A stretch of DNA of 64,000 nucleotides, from assembly GCF_000473205.1 (NCBI RefSeq), contig NZ_AXBF01000007.1, positions 1 through 64,000 of the forward strand. Direction: 5' to 3'. The DNA is from Pseudophaeobacter arcticus DSM 23566 (lineage in GTDB: Bacteria; Pseudomonadota; Alphaproteobacteria; Rhodobacterales; Rhodobacteraceae). Position numbers and translations under genes: made by a program. Positions 27,284 to 39,100 of the stretch are shown here, piece after piece. Every line of letters starts with the position of its first letter. The first letter of the stretch is position 1. Below the pieces are notes generated by a model. It was not told the origin of the DNA. It made no database searches and worked only from the letters and a program-made list of their open reading frames with translations.

Positions 27284-29392
27284 TCAACCTTTGGGGCGGC
27301 GCGGCTTGGCAGTGCCGCCTTTGGTGGCTTTGGATTCGGCCACGCGTGCACGGTTCTTTTTGCTGCTGGCCTTGCCCTTTGGCGGCGGTGGGCCTTTGGG
27401 GCCACTGCGTTTTGCACCGGGTTTGCCCGCGCCCTCTTTGCGCCAGCTTTTGCCCGGGTCGCCAGCACCAGCGCGATAGCTTGGCTTGCTCTCGGTTTTT
27501 GCTGCAGGTTTACCAGCAGGCTTGCTGCGGGGGCTGACTTCGCTCACCACCGCGTTTGGTTCGCGGGGAGCTTCGGATTTGTGACGAGGGCGCTCTGCGC
27601 GGTCTTTACGTTCCGGGCGCTCAAACCGGTCGCCACCAGAGCGCTCGCCGCCATAGGGTTTTTTATCCCTGTAGCCGCCCTCGCGGGGGCCGCTCTCGCG
27701 CTTGCCTTTGTAGCCCTCATCGGCGCTGCGCTGCGGGCGTTTGCCCTCATAGTCGCCACCTTTACGGGGGCCACCGGATTTGGCTGGACCAGAGGGACGA
27801 CCTGCGGGGCGGCCGGCGGGGAGATTGGGCGGGGTGGCCAGACGGGTTACCTTGGTGCCGTCATCCAGCACCATATCGGTGCCCATGGAGTTCAGGAAGC
27901 CCGCGACCTGGGCCTCCCGGATCTCGGCAAAGCTCTCGTCTTGCTGAATACGAATCGCACCAATATCGCTTTTGGTGATGTCACCAGCGCGGCACAGCAT
28001 CGGCAGCAGGCGGCGCGGGTCGGCGCCCTTGTCGCGGCCGGTGTCCAGCGAGAACCAGACGCTGGGGCCAAAGGGCGCGCGTGGCTCGGGCTTGGCATTG
28101 GCCGCCGACAGCTCTTCCGGCGCCGAACGGCCGGCATTCCACAGCCGCAGATAGGCCGCGGCCAACTGCTGCGGCGAGAATTCCTCGACCAGCTTGGCAA
28201 CCATCGCTTCTTCGCTGGCGGCAGGCACCTCGCTCCAGGCGGGATCAGCCAGCATGCGCTCGCCGTCGCGCGCCTTGATCATCTCCGCCGAGGGCGCATT
28301 ATCCCAGGTTGCGGTGAGCTTGGCCATCTTCAGCAGGCGTTCGGCCTTGCGGGTGGATTTTGGTGGCACCACCAGGGCGCTGACGCCCTTGCGTCCGGCC
28401 CGACCGGTCCGGCCCGAGCGGTGCAACAGGGTCTCGTGGCTGTTGGGCAGCTCGGCATGCACCACCAGATCCAGGTTCGGCAGGTCAATACCGCGCGCCG
28501 CCACATCCGTCGCCACACAGACCCGGGCGCGCCCATCGCGCATCGCCTGCAGCGCATGAGAGCGCTCGGCCTGGGACAGTTCACCCGAGAGGGCAACCAC
28601 CGAAAAGCCGCGGTTGGACAGGCGGCTCAGCAGCCGGTTGACCATGGCGCGGGTGTTGCAGAACACAATGGCATTGGGCGATTCAAAATAGCGCAACACA
28701 TTGATAATAGCGTTTTCATCGTCGCGCGCCGCGACGGACATCGCCTGATATTCGATATCGCTGTGCTGGCTTTTCTCCGCCACGGTAGAAATCCGCTGGG
28801 CATCGCGCTGATAGCTCTTGGCGAGGCCGGCAATGGCCGGCGGCACGGTGGCGGAAAACAGCAGCGTCTGGCGGCTGTCGGGGCTTTCGCCCAGAATGAA
28901 TTCCAGATCTTCGCGAAAGCCCAGATCCAGCATCTCATCGGCTTCGTCCAGCACCACGGCGCGCAGCTCTGACAAATCAATCGAGCCGCGCATGATATGG
29001 TCACGCAGACGTCCCGGAGTGGCCACCACGATATGGGCGCCGCGATCCAGGGACCGGCGCTCGTCGCGCATATCCATGCCGCCCACACAGGAGGCCATCA
29101 CCGCGCCGGCCTCACCGTACAGCCAGGCCAGTTCGCGTTTGACCTGCATCGCCAGCTCGCGGGTGGGGGCAATCACCAGCGCCAGCGGCGTGGCGGCGGG
29201 GGCAAATTTATCCTCTGCACCCAAAATCGTATCGGCAATGGCCAGGCCAAAGCCGACGGTCTTACCCGACCCGGTCTGGGCGGACACCAGAAGGTCGACC
29301 CCGGCAAGGGCAGGGTCAGAGACCGCCTCCTGTACGGGGGTCAAAGAGGAATATCCACGGCGCTCAAGCGCCAGAGCTAATGTCTGTTTCAA
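27284..29392 (-). CDS. DEAD-box RNA helicase with DbpA-like RNA-binding domain
   Basis: An ATP-dependent RNA helicase of about 702 residues. All core motifs are present: Q-motif region (GYSSLTPVQ), AQTGSGKT, PTRELA, DEAD, SAT and HRSGRTGRAG. After the core a DbpA-type RNA-binding module (RRLLPMLCRAGDITKSDIGAI) is followed by a Lys/Arg/Gly-rich disordered tail of about 180 residues, as in DeaD/CsdA-like proteins of ribosome assembly and cold adaptation. The start is inferred: the homologous part begins at a TTG (29392, LKQTLALAL) with no good Shine-Dalgarno; the next upstream start would add about 38 unrelated residues. Confidence 0.9.
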   Translation of the reverse strand: MKQTLALALERRGYSSLTPVQEAVSDPALAGVDLLVSAQTGSGKTVGFGLAIADTILGAEDKFAPAATPLALVIAPTRELAMQVKRELAWLYGEAGAVMASCVGGMDMRDERRSLDRGAHIVVATPGRLRDHIMRGSIDLSELRAVVLDEADEMLDLGFREDLEFILGESPDSRQTLLFSATVPPAIAGLAKSYQRDAQRISTVAEKSQHSDIEYQAMSVAARDDENAIINVLRYFESPNAIVFCNTRAMVNRLLSRLSNRGFSVVALSGELSQAERSHALQAMRDGRARVCVATDVAARGIDLPNLDLVVHAELPNSHETLLHRSGRTGRAGRKGVSALVVPPKSTRKAERLLKMAKLTATWDNAPSAEMIKARDGERMLADPAWSEVPAASEEAMVAKLVEEFSPQQLAAAYLRLWNAGRSAPEELSAANAKPEPRAPFGPSVWFSLDTGRDKGADPRRLLPMLCRAGDITKSDIGAIRIQQDESFAEIREAQVAGFLNSMGTDMVLDDGTKVTRLATPPNLPAGRPAGRPSGPAKSGGPRKGGDYEGKRPQRSADEGYKGKRESGPREGGYRDKKPYGGERSGGDRFERPERKDRAERPRHKSEAPREPNAVVSEVSPRSKPAGKPAAKTESKPSYRAGAGDPGKSWRKEGAGKPGAKRSGPKGPPPPKGKASSKKNRARVAESKATKGGTAKPRRPKG

Positions 29393-29914
29393 GATGATCT
29401 GCTTTTCTATTGGGGCGGAGGCCAAACCAGGTCTGCCGCACGAAAGGCCAGGGCCCCGGCAGCAATTGGCCGCGTATAGGCCATTCAAAGCCCCATGTAT
29501 AGCCATCTCTGGTCAAGTTGGGTCAAGTCGGGCCCAGTCCGCAGAACCTCCGCAAAGCGACAGCCGGCTTTGCCCACCCGAGGCCGCAAAATGGCGCGGC
29601 ACCTGCAGTTCAGGCGGCAGGGTCAGTTGTGCCCATGCCTGATATTTTATCTCAATTTTTACATTCTCAGCGGCAAAACCACCCCCCCGAGGCGGGTTTT
29701 CTTATCGTTCCATACGCTCATTTAACCAACTGTTGGCACACTCCGCCTGCAGGTTACGACAACGGTGGCTCATTTCATCCGGGCCATCTGCGTTCTGACT
29801 GCGGCCCTCCCTGATGCACAGCCAGAGGGGAGGTCACTCATCGCGACCACGCCAAGCACCGGGATCAGGTCAAACCAGAGACAGGTCAAACCAGAGACAG
29901 GGATCCGCAAAGAA
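29393..29914. other. divergent intergenic region, helicase / GGDEF gene
   Basis: It holds promoters for both flanking genes. A hairpin AAAACC..GG-GGTTTT followed by TTTTCTTATC at about 29675-29706 looks like a plus-strand terminator with an internal mismatch, which is odd in a divergent region. A perfect 2 x 16-bp tandem repeat lies at 29867-29898. No gene is seen. Confidence 0.45.
29867..29898 (+). repeat. perfect 16-bp tandem duplication in the 5' leader of the GGDEF gene
   Basis: AGGTCAAACCAGAGAC occurs twice head to tail, ending 16 bp before the start codon at 29915. It could affect translation initiation or bind a regulator. Confidence 0.85.
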
Positions 29915-32299
29915 ATGAATTTTTTTGCCAATACATCTTTCCGCACCCGCCTGTTGCTGAGCATGGTGGTTCCGGTTTTCCTGATCCAGTGTTTCAGCAT
30001 TGTGCATGAGGTGCTGGATCATCGGGAGGTCTTTTTGGCCGCTCTGGAGCAAGAGCGCGATCTGATGCTGCGGTTTATCGCCGCCAGCCTGGCACAGCCA
30101 ATGCACTATGACGAGCCTGCTCAGATCCAACATCTGATCCAGGATATCCTGCGCGAAGGCCGGGTGGCGCAGGTGCAGGTCTTTGACACCAGCGGCGCTC
30201 AGATCTTTGGCGAGCGCAGCCTCGGCTACAGCCCGGCACCAAATGATCTGCACGCCAGTCAGCGCATCACCTATACCGGCTCCGGTCAGCCCCGTGATCT
30301 GGGACACCTGGAGATCATCCTGCCGGTTTCTGTCATTGCCGGAGCGATGCGCGCCGCTATCGTCAGCCATCTGGCGCTCTCCAGCGGTGTGCTGGTGCTC
30401 ATCACCCTTGTCATCTGTCTGGCCCTGTCGCGCCTGTCGCGGCCGGTGGCGGCGATCATCCAGACGCTTTCGGCCATGCGCAACGACAGCTTTGACGGCA
30501 CCATCCCCGGATTGGAGCGCCGCGATGAAATAGGCCTGATGGCCCAGGCGCTGCACCAGCTGCACGAAAAGACCAACGAGGTCGCCGAGCTGCGCGCCCA
30601 GGATGACGAAAGCGTGCGCCGCGAGCACAAACGCATCCGCCGGGCGCTGCAATCCACCCGTGACGGGGTGCTTTTGGCCGATGAAACCGGCGAGGTGGTG
30701 CTGTGTAACCCCAATGGCGAGCTGTTCTTTGGCGATGCCCAGGTTGGGCGGAAGCTGAACCTGAAATCCTGGTTGCCCCCAGAGCTGGCAGAGCAGGCCT
30801 GCGCCCATATCAAACACAACGAGAGCTTTGCCTTTGAGGCCACCACCACCCATAACCTGTCGGGCCATGTGCTTAATCTTCTGGTGCGCGGCGGGCCAAT
30901 CCGGGACGAGCACGGGCATTATCTGGGCGCGATGCTGCTGGCCTCGGATCATTCGGATCAGTCGCGCCAGGCCGAGCGGGTCCGGTTCCTGGCCGAACAT
31001 GACAGCCTGACCGGGCTGCCCAATCGGCGGCTGATGGAGCAAACCCTGACAACCTGGCTGCAGCAGGAGGGCGAAGAGGTTTCGATCCTGCTGGCCGATC
31101 TCGACCATTTCAAACAGATCAACGACACCCTGGGCCATCCGGCGGGGGATGCGCTGTTGCGGGTGGTGGCGCATCGGTTTGAATCCTGCGCCAGCACCTA
31201 TGTCATGGCGGCGCGGCTTGGCGGCGACGAATTTTCCATTCTGGTCAAGGGCGCCGACAGCCTGACCCGGATGACCAATATCGCCAACCGTCTGGTGGCA
31301 GAGATGGCCCAGCCCCAGGAGGTCAGCGGCCAGGTGCTGCATACCGGCATGTCAGCGGGCATCGCCACCCTGTCGGGACCGCAGGCCAGGCCCTCGGAAG
31401 GCATCCGCCGGGCGGATCTGGCGCTCTATGAGGCCAAGCGGGGCGGCCGCGGCATGGTCGAAATCTTCCACGAGGATCTGGAAACCGAAATCAAACGCAA
31501 AAGCCTGCTGGAAAGCGAGCTGCGCCAGGCCTTGACCCAGGGCGACCTGCGGCCGGTGTTCCAGATGCAGACCGATCTGGGCACCGGCGAGGTGATCGGC
31601 TTTGAAACCCTGGCGCGCTGGCACCACCGCCAGCTGGGCACAATTTCCCCAGCCGAATTCATTCCCATCGCCGAGGACTGCGGGCTGATCCGCGAGCTCA
31701 CCTATCAGATGATGACCCAGGCCTTTGTCGCCGCTGCGCGCTGGCATGATGCCGGGTTCCAGGGCCGGGTGGCGGTCAACCTGTCGCCTAAATTATTTGG
31801 CGCCCAGGTGGATGAATTTGTCAATGACTGCCTCTATGAGACCAACTGCCCCGCCGAGGCGATCGAGGCTGAAATCACCGAAACCGTGGTGCTGGCCAGC
31901 GGCCAGTCTGCCCTGCGCGAAATCCAGGCGCTGCAGGAACTGGGGGTCACCGTGGCGCTGGATGATTTTGGCATGGGCTATTCCTCGCTCAGCTATCTGC
32001 AGAAATTCCCGGTCGACAAGATCAAGGTGGATGCGGCTTTTGTCTCTAAACTGCCGGAATCCGAAGAAACCCGCGCCATTGTTGGTGCCATTGCCGAATT
32101 GGGCCATGCCCTGGGCATGCGGGTCACCGGCGAGGGCGCCGAGACAGACGAACACCGCCAGCTGCTGAAAGCCTGCGGCGTCGACTATCTGCAGGGCTAT
32201 TTTGACGGCCCCCCCCTGACCGAGCGCGCCGCCAGCGAACGGCTGTTCCCGGGCCAGGGGCAGCACCTGACAATTCAGGAAATCACCCAGGGTTCATGA
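29915..32299 (+). CDS. membrane GGDEF/EAL-type cyclic-di-GMP protein
   Basis: A 794-residue signalling protein. Two membrane segments (about residues 10-30 and 145-170) bracket a periplasmic sensor of roughly 115 residues. A HAMP-like linker, a PAS-like segment and a GGDEF domain with intact GGDEF (about residue 436) follow. The C-terminal EAL domain has ETL for EAL (about residue 564) but keeps EITET, DDFGMGYSSL and KIKVDAAF, so phosphodiesterase activity is possible but not certain. Such proteins tune c-di-GMP and often control exopolysaccharide and adhesion. I chose ATG 29915 because it gives the membrane anchor; upstream frame sequence looks non-coding. Confidence 0.88.
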   Translation: MNFFANTSFRTRLLLSMVVPVFLIQCFSIVHEVLDHREVFLAALEQERDLMLRFIAASLAQPMHYDEPAQIQHLIQDILREGRVAQVQVFDTSGAQIFGERSLGYSPAPNDLHASQRITYTGSGQPRDLGHLEIILPVSVIAGAMRAAIVSHLALSSGVLVLITLVICLALSRLSRPVAAIIQTLSAMRNDSFDGTIPGLERRDEIGLMAQALHQLHEKTNEVAELRAQDDESVRREHKRIRRALQSTRDGVLLADETGEVVLCNPNGELFFGDAQVGRKLNLKSWLPPELAEQACAHIKHNESFAFEATTTHNLSGHVLNLLVRGGPIRDEHGHYLGAMLLASDHSDQSRQAERVRFLAEHDSLTGLPNRRLMEQTLTTWLQQEGEEVSILLADLDHFKQINDTLGHPAGDALLRVVAHRFESCASTYVMAARLGGDEFSILVKGADSLTRMTNIANRLVAEMAQPQEVSGQVLHTGMSAGIATLSGPQARPSEGIRRADLALYEAKRGGRGMVEIFHEDLETEIKRKSLLESELRQALTQGDLRPVFQMQTDLGTGEVIGFETLARWHHRQLGTISPAEFIPIAEDCGLIRELTYQMMTQAFVAAARWHDAGFQGRVAVNLSPKLFGAQVDEFVNDCLYETNCPAEAIEAEITETVVLASGQSALREIQALQELGVTVALDDFGMGYSSLSYLQKFPVDKIKVDAAFVSKLPESEETRAIVGAIAELGHALGMRVTGEGAETDEHRQLLKACGVDYLQGYFDGPPLTERAASERLFPGQGQHLTIQEITQGS

Positions 32300-32300
32300 C

Positions 32301-32342
32301 ACAGGCCTCATAAAACAGGCCTCACAATACAGGCCCCATAAA
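32301..32342 (+). repeat. three 14-bp tandem repeats
   Basis: ACAGGCCTCATAAA, ACAGGCCTCACAAT and ACAGGCCCCATAAA sit head to tail directly after the stop of the GGDEF/EAL gene. They are separate from any clear terminator. Confidence 0.8.
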
Positions 32343-32426
32343 ACGGGGCTGACCAGCCGCCCAGGCAAGGCAGGTTGGCCACACCTTCATGACAGGCCCA
32401 AAGGACTGGGCAAAACCGGCGCTGCG

Positions 32427-33131
32427 TCAGGCCGCGTCCTCTCCTGCGCCCTCCCCCATGAACAGCTTTTGGATATCGACAAACATGCTGGCCCCCAACA
32501 GCGCCTGCACCGCGGCCCAGGGGGCGGGCGCTGCGGCAATGTCATCATAAAGAGCGCGCGAGACCTGAAAGTCATTCAGATGTTCCTCGCTATCAGAGCG
32601 GATCCAGGCCAGCTCCAACATATCCTGGCGCAGTCCCAGAAGGCGCAGATCCACGCCCTCGGCCAGAGGCGCATCCGGCAGGCTGCGCAGCAGATCCAGC
32701 TTGGCCGCCTCCCAGAGCACATCATCAAAGCCGATCTCCTGCAGCACCAGTTTTTCACGTAAAGCCGGCCAGCCAAAGACCAGCCGCGGCTGCAACCCCT
32801 GGCCAACGCTTTGCGCCGCCGCCGGCGCCTGCGCCCCGTAGCTCAGATCAAACACCGCCTGTTTGTCCGCTGCGATCTCCAGATGGTCCCGCAAACAGCG
32901 GGCGGGCAGGGCGGCAATCCACTGGCCGCGGCCCACATCAAGATAGTTGAAATCCGGCTCCAGACGAAATTCATGGGCGCAGGCGCTGCACTGCACCGTC
33001 TGAAACTGCCCCTCCAGGATCTCGTCGCGCAGATCAGAGCGGCGGTCGGCATTGACGCTGCCCACCGCCTCATAGGTAAAAACCTCTGCACATTCAGGGC
33101 AGGTCAAAGTCATTGGAACAAAAAGTGACAT
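32427..33131 (-). CDS. CpXC-domain protein
   Basis: A 234-residue protein whose first 60 residues contain CPEC and, about 35 residues later, CSAC, the paired Cys motifs of the CpXC family (presumed zinc binding, function unknown). The rest is helical with no membrane segment. The start at 33131 has GAGGGG upstream; ATG 33113 is an alternative. It begins 13 bp after the stop of the 2003-residue zincin-like protein and is almost certainly co-transcribed with it, so it may be a dedicated partner, inhibitor or chaperone. Confidence 0.75.
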   Translation of the reverse strand: MSLFVPMTLTCPECAEVFTYEAVGSVNADRRSDLRDEILEGQFQTVQCSACAHEFRLEPDFNYLDVGRGQWIAALPARCLRDHLEIAADKQAVFDLSYGAQAPAAAQSVGQGLQPRLVFGWPALREKLVLQEIGFDDVLWEAAKLDLLRSLPDAPLAEGVDLRLLGLRQDMLELAWIRSDSEEHLNDFQVSRALYDDIAAAPAPWAAVQALLGASMFVDIQKLFMGEGAGEDAA

Positions 33132-33144
33132 CGTTAATTTCCCC

Positions 33145-36100
33145 TCACACCAGCTTTGCCAACCATTGGACAGCCGGATGCTGATCTTTCAGTTTCTTGC
33201 TGTGATACGCGGCGTAGAGTTCTGAGAACCACTCCCCCGGCGCGCGGAATTGATAGCCGGTAATGGCCTGTTTTCGGGCGGCAAAGGCATAGCTGTTCCA
33301 GGAACCGGTATCATAGCTTTCATGATAGACCCGACCGCCGATATTAAGCTTGCCGGCAATGGCGGCGCTGCCCCAGGGGTTATTGCCCGCCCGCGCCATA
33401 TCCACATGGGCGCAGGCCTGGCGGCGGCGCTGTTCCCAGACCTCCGGGTCCACATTTCCCGGACAGTCCGGCAGCGCCGGAGCGGCGGCGGCATTGCTGA
33501 TATACTGCGCCACATAGGTGGCATCAAAATCATAATGCCCCGCAATGGCATCAGCCACCGGTTTGACATTGCCGCCATGTTCCTGCCAGCCGCCATAGGC
33601 GGCATCGCCTGCCACCCCGGTCATAAAGCTGCGCTGATCATCCACCGCATGACCGGCCTCATGCAGGGTGTTCCAGGAGAAGAAATCCACCTGCTCCTGA
33701 TCCGCCGGTTCGCAGTCGGCATCAACCACGCCCACCTCATGGGGGCGGCCAAAGCCATAGGCATCGCTGAGATTGGCATTGCCCTCGCGCATCAGCACCT
33801 CTTTGTTGCCGCCAGAATAGACCGAGCCCTTTTGCGTCTCGACCATCTCATAGCCGACAATCGCCATGGAGCGGTTGTCGCGGGTATCCTGCGGCGGCAA
33901 GATCGACATCACCTCATAGAGACGGCGGATATTGGGGCCCTTCTTGGCATCCGCCGCCACCAGATTGCCCGCCGCGTGAATGTCGCGGGCATTGCCTGCG
34001 GCATCCGTGCCAGAGGCATCCCTGTACAGGTTCAGCTTGCAGCCATATCTGGCCTCAAAGGCCACCTTGAGCACCCGCCGCTGCGCGGAGCCATCCAGCC
34101 CCTTGATCATCTCATCAAGCTGCGCATCGCCGCCGGGGCGGGCGATGATGGCCTTGATCTCGGCAGTATCCGGCGGCTGGTTGGCGGCCATCTTGTCCTT
34201 GACCCTGGCATCCACCACCAGGGCCTGGGCGGTTTTCACATGGGCTTCGCCACTGTCGTGGTCGCGCCCTTCGGCCGCCTGGCGGGCCTGGGCCACATAG
34301 CCTGCCAGCTGTTCCAGATCCTCGCGGATGACATAGCGATGAGCGCTGCCCAGCAATGTCTTATGCGCGGCCTCCAGCGCGTCGCAGTCCTGCACCAGCT
34401 GATCATGACGGGCGGCCATCAGCAGCAGCGCGTGGTGCTTGTCCATCACCGCCTCAATCGCCGCGCTGGCCGCAGCCAGATCGCCCCCGGCGCGGGCCGC
34501 TTTCAGCGCCGCGGCAACCTCTGCCGTCAGCGCCGCGGCATCCTCCTGGATGATGCTGTATTTGACAAAGGGCGCGGTTTTGTCGGCGATGCGGCTGCTC
34601 ACCCGGCTGGCCAGCTCGCTCAGCTGCTGGTGATGGCTGATCTCCAGCTGCAGCTCTTCGCAGGCCGTCAGCGCCGCAGGAAGCGCCTGTTTTACCTTAT
34701 TTGGCTCTGTTTTCAGCTGCGCCTCCAGGGCCTCGACCTGGGATTTGGCGCCGCCAAGCTGGGCGGCATACTGTGCCTCCGCCTCACCGCTGAGCCGATC
34801 AAAGACCGCGCGCAGCGCCGCAACCGCAGTGGTGAGCCCGGCAGTATCCTCCTCCGCCAGCCCGGCCAGATCGTCGCCAATCGCGGTCAGAGCCGCGTTG
34901 TTTTTTGCCGCGGCCAGCGCCTCGATGCAGTCCTGAGGCAGCACATCCACCAGCGCCTTGGCCTGGCCGATGTTGCCCTTGGCGGCCAGCTCCAGCGCAT
35001 TGGCATATTTGCCCTCCAGCCGGGCGATCATTGGCGCGATCAGCCGCTCGTTTTCCGGCGTCTTCACCGCCGCGATCCTGGTCTCGGCCTCGGCACGGGC
35101 GGTCTCAAACACCAGATAGGTCTTGGCGGCGTCAATCACCGGCTGGCAGTCAGCCACCAGCCTGTCCATCGCCGGGGCGGCCGTATCAAAGGCACGGGCC
35201 GGCACCGCCGTTGTGCCATGGGCCGCGCTGTAGCGCTGACGCAGGCCAACCGCCTGGGCGGTGAGCGCCACATTTGACGCCACCTTGGCACATTCGGTCT
35301 CCGCCTCGATGACCTTGGCCTCCGCCGCCTGGCGCTTGAGCTCATAGGCGGTGCGGGCCACCAGAAGGGCCTTGCCGCGATCAATGGCAAAGGAATCGTC
35401 ATTGGTCACCTTGGCGGCGGCCTTGAAGGCCCGCTGCTGCAGCAAAGCGGCGATCTTTACCTTGGCGGCGGCAATCTCGTCCCGCTCTTTCTGCAGCAGC
35501 GGATCGCCTGCGATATTGACCTCATCGTCATAGATCCACTGCTGGCGCCGCTTGATGGCGGTGACATAATCGGCGCGGCTGGCCTCATAGGCCTGGGCCC
35601 GTTGCACATCCGCCTTCAGCTTGGTGAGGCTGGCCGCATGTTTGCCTGCGGCCCAGTTGGTATCAAAGGCGCTGGCAAATCCGGTCACCTTGTCGATCTC
35701 GATCTGCAGGCTTTCCTTGGCATCAATTGGATTGGTAAACCCCAGCGCCCTGTCGCGGCTGCGAATAAGACGGCGCTTGGCGTCCCCAAGCTGGACCTTA
35801 AGCAGCTTGGCCTCGGCATAAAGCGCCAGTTTCTTGCGCGCGGCCGCCACCGCCGCCTGCGCCTCATTGACCGCTGCCAGACCGCTGCCAAAATCCAGAC
35901 CCGGCGCCTTGACCGCGTCATCTGCGGTTGTCAGCAGCGCCGTGATGGCCAGCAGATCACTGGCCAGACAGGCATCATTGGCGGCACTGCCGTCTTTCAA
36001 TTCGGTCTCGACTGCGGGCCGGATGGCGGCGCGCTGACTGGTGAAACTTGCCTTGCAGGCGACCCGCTCCAGCACCCCCTCAAGCTGGCTGATCGCAGCG

Positions 36101-39100
36101 CCCAGATGCGCCCGCACCTGATCCAGATCGGGGCTGGCCCCCATGGATGCCGTGCGGCCCTTTTGCGCCTCGGCCGCTGCTGCGGCGCGCAGGCTGGCAA
36201 AGGTGCCGTCATCCTTGCTCTCGACATAGCTGGCCAGGGCCTCGTAGTTTTTGAAGGCCGCCACCACGTCCTTATCCACCGCCGCCAGCACATCGTCCTT
36301 TTTCAGCGCCGCCATCTCGGCGCGCATCTCGATCAGGCTCTGAGCCACATCGGCGGCGGCATCCCCGGCGGTGACGCTGTCCAGCGCGCTTTTGTAATCG
36401 CGGGCCGCGCCCTGGGTCGCAGCCTGACGCAGGTAGAGATCACAGGAGGCCAGCTCCTCCACAGCCGCAGCAGCCTGCGGGGTCTTGCGCAGCGCGACCA
36501 GCCGGGCCTCCAGCGCGTCGCGCTTGGGCTTATAGGCCAGATAGTCATCGGCGCGCTGCTTATAGGCGGGCCACTCCGCCTGGCTGGCGGCCAGAATACG
36601 GGCGGCGCCATCAAATTTACGCTGGCCTGCGGAGGTTGCTGCACTGGCGGAATCCGCCTCCATCCGCGCGATCACATCATCAATGCCCGGATGACCGGCA
36701 TGGGCCTTGAAATCCCCGAGCTTGGCATCAAAGACCCCGCGCAGAGCCACATAGGCCTTGGCCCTGTCCCCCCGGTTGCGCAGATCGCGGGCCTCGCGCT
36801 CGGCCAGTTCCAGGGCCTCTGCCGCTTTCACCAGATCCGGCTGCGCCCCGGGCTGATTGGCCGTCAGCGCCGCCTGACAGCGCGCAATGCCGGTGCTCAG
36901 CAGCGCCTTCACATTGGCCGGATAGGAATTAAAATAGGTAAGATAGGTCTGCATGGCCTGCAACAGGCCCTGCTGCTGGACCCAGCCAGCTGCCGCCGGA
37001 TCCCCGTCCAGCTTTTTGGCGCGGTCCAGCATCAACGCCACCTTCTGGTCCAGCGCCGGCACCTTGTTCATCAGCTGAACCGCCGCCTCATAGTCTTCGG
37101 TCCCGGCCCGCGCCACACCGTCATCATAGGCCGTCAGCACAGCATCAATTGCCGCCTGGACCGGCGCCCGGGGCGAGACCTTGCCGCGAATGGAGAGAAC
37201 CCGTACCGAACGTTCCTGCTGGATCGCCCGGTAATGGGCAAAGTCATCCGCCAGAGCCTCCAGTGCGTCACCGCGCGCCAGGAAGGAGACAATGCCGCTG
37301 GCCGCCTTCTGAAAGTCAAACCGGGCGGCATCAGCCTCGGCGGCGGCAATCTCATCCTCCAGCGCCTTGAGCTTGCTCTTGACCGGATCGACCGCTTTTA
37401 GGGCATGGGCCTTGATCGGCTCCAGGCGGGCGGAAAACAGCGGCTGCTGCTGCTGCCAGGTCTGTTTGTCCAGAGTGAGCTGCTTGACCTTGGGTTCCAG
37501 ATCGACCAGCAGGCTATCGGCCTGTTTGGCGGCCTTCTCGATCGCCTCTGCGGCGCTCTCCTCAGCCGGGGAGAGCAGCCCGCCGGCCTGTTGCACCAGG
37601 GTGCTCCACTCGCCGGGATAGGGCGCGCCAAAGGCGGCAATCAGCCCCTCAACCCGCAGCAGGGTCCCGCGCACCTTGTCGATATTTTGCAGCGCCTGCT
37701 TTTTTGCCGGATCATCGGTGCTGTCGGCCAGCGGGGCCCCCTGTTCGGCGGCGGCGGTTTTTTTCGGCCCGGCTTCTGGTGCTGCCTCCGGTGCAGCCTC
37801 TGGTGCTGCTTCTGGTCCGGCCACAGGATCTGTCCTGCCGGCGGCTGGCGCGGCAGCTTTAGGGGCGGCAGCTGCAGCAGCGGGGGCCGCGTCCAGAACC
37901 GGGCGCAGCCGGCCAACAATCATATTGGCCTTGTCAAAATCCCCGGCCTGACCCGCCGCCACGGCCATATCCCAGGCCGTCTGAATCTTTGTTGCCCGCG
38001 GATCCTGCGCCGCCGCCAAAGCAGCCACAACCGGTGCATAACGCGCCAGAACCCCGTCCCAGGCCGCCTGCAGCTGGCTGTTGTCCTCCCCGGAGGCCAC
38101 CTCGGCGGCCTTGGCAACCTTGGCCGCCTCAGCCGCCTGCGACAGCAGGCTGGCAAGCTGACCAATGGCCTTGAGCGCCACGGCAAAATTCCCGGCGGCG
38201 GCCTTTTCCTGGGCATAGGACCAGATTGTTTGAATTTTGGCCACATCCCCATGGCCCGCAGCCAGCACCCGGCGCACATGCGGTTCCAGCTTGGCAGAGC
38301 TCTCCTGCCAGCGCGCCTCTAGTGGATCCGGCGTCGCGCCCGGATCCGGCGTCGCGCCGCTCTCTTCGCCTGCCTGTTGACCAGCCTGTTGACCAGCCTG
38401 TTCAGGGGCCTGTTTTCCGACCTGTTGACTGGCCTGATTGCCGGCCTGTGACGCCGCTTGTTTTGCTGCCGCCTGCGCGATCTGCTGCAGCGCCTTTTCC
38501 AGCTGATCCAGCAGTTTTGCCGCCTTGGCCCCGGCGGTCTTGGCGCCGTCGCCCGCGACCAGCAGCATCTGCGCCCGTCTGTGTCCTTCGGCAATCTTGT
38601 CCAGAACGGCGCCTTCAAGCCCGCCAAGCGCGTCTTTGACAGCATCAATCCGCGCCTGCAGCGCCCGGGTCTCTGCTTCGCTCAGCCCGGGATCGGAGGC
38701 GGGCGCAGCGGCGGCAGCGCTCTGCGTCTCGGTATCGCCAGCCGCCTGCGGGGCAGGGGAGTCCGCCGGTGAGTCCGCCTCTGCCGCATCTTCCGGATCC
38801 AGTTTGAACTCCGTCTCGCCGGGGGCCAGAACCGCCAGCTTCATGGCAATGCTATTGCTGCGAAAGAAGATTCGGAAGTTTTTCACCAAGCCGGCCGGGG
38901 GATCACTGCGGCAGGTCAGTTTCACCAGCTGGCCATCCACTGTCAGGGTGCCATAGCAGGATTTCTGCGGCTGCACGCCGTCGATTTTCTTGACCTGCAG
39001 CAACAGCTTATCACCGCCCCGCTCCTTGTGCATAATCAAGGCGCAGTCTTCCGGCTTCTTGCCCAGAGCCAGCGCAAAACTCAGCTCCTTGTTGCGGGCC

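Noticed and set aside
27581..28972. 463-codon frame antisense to the helicase
   Set aside because: The sense strand carries every DEAD-box motif; the antisense product has none.
29675..29706. Small RNA ending at the hairpin between helicase and GGDEF genes
   Set aside because: The hairpin has mismatches and I found no acceptable promoter just upstream, so I note it only as a terminator-like sequence.
33250..37401. Two long plus-strand frames opposite the giant zincin gene
   Set aside because: The minus-strand frame runs 2003 codons and contains HEAGH. The antisense products are Gly/Arg/His-rich with no recognisable domain.
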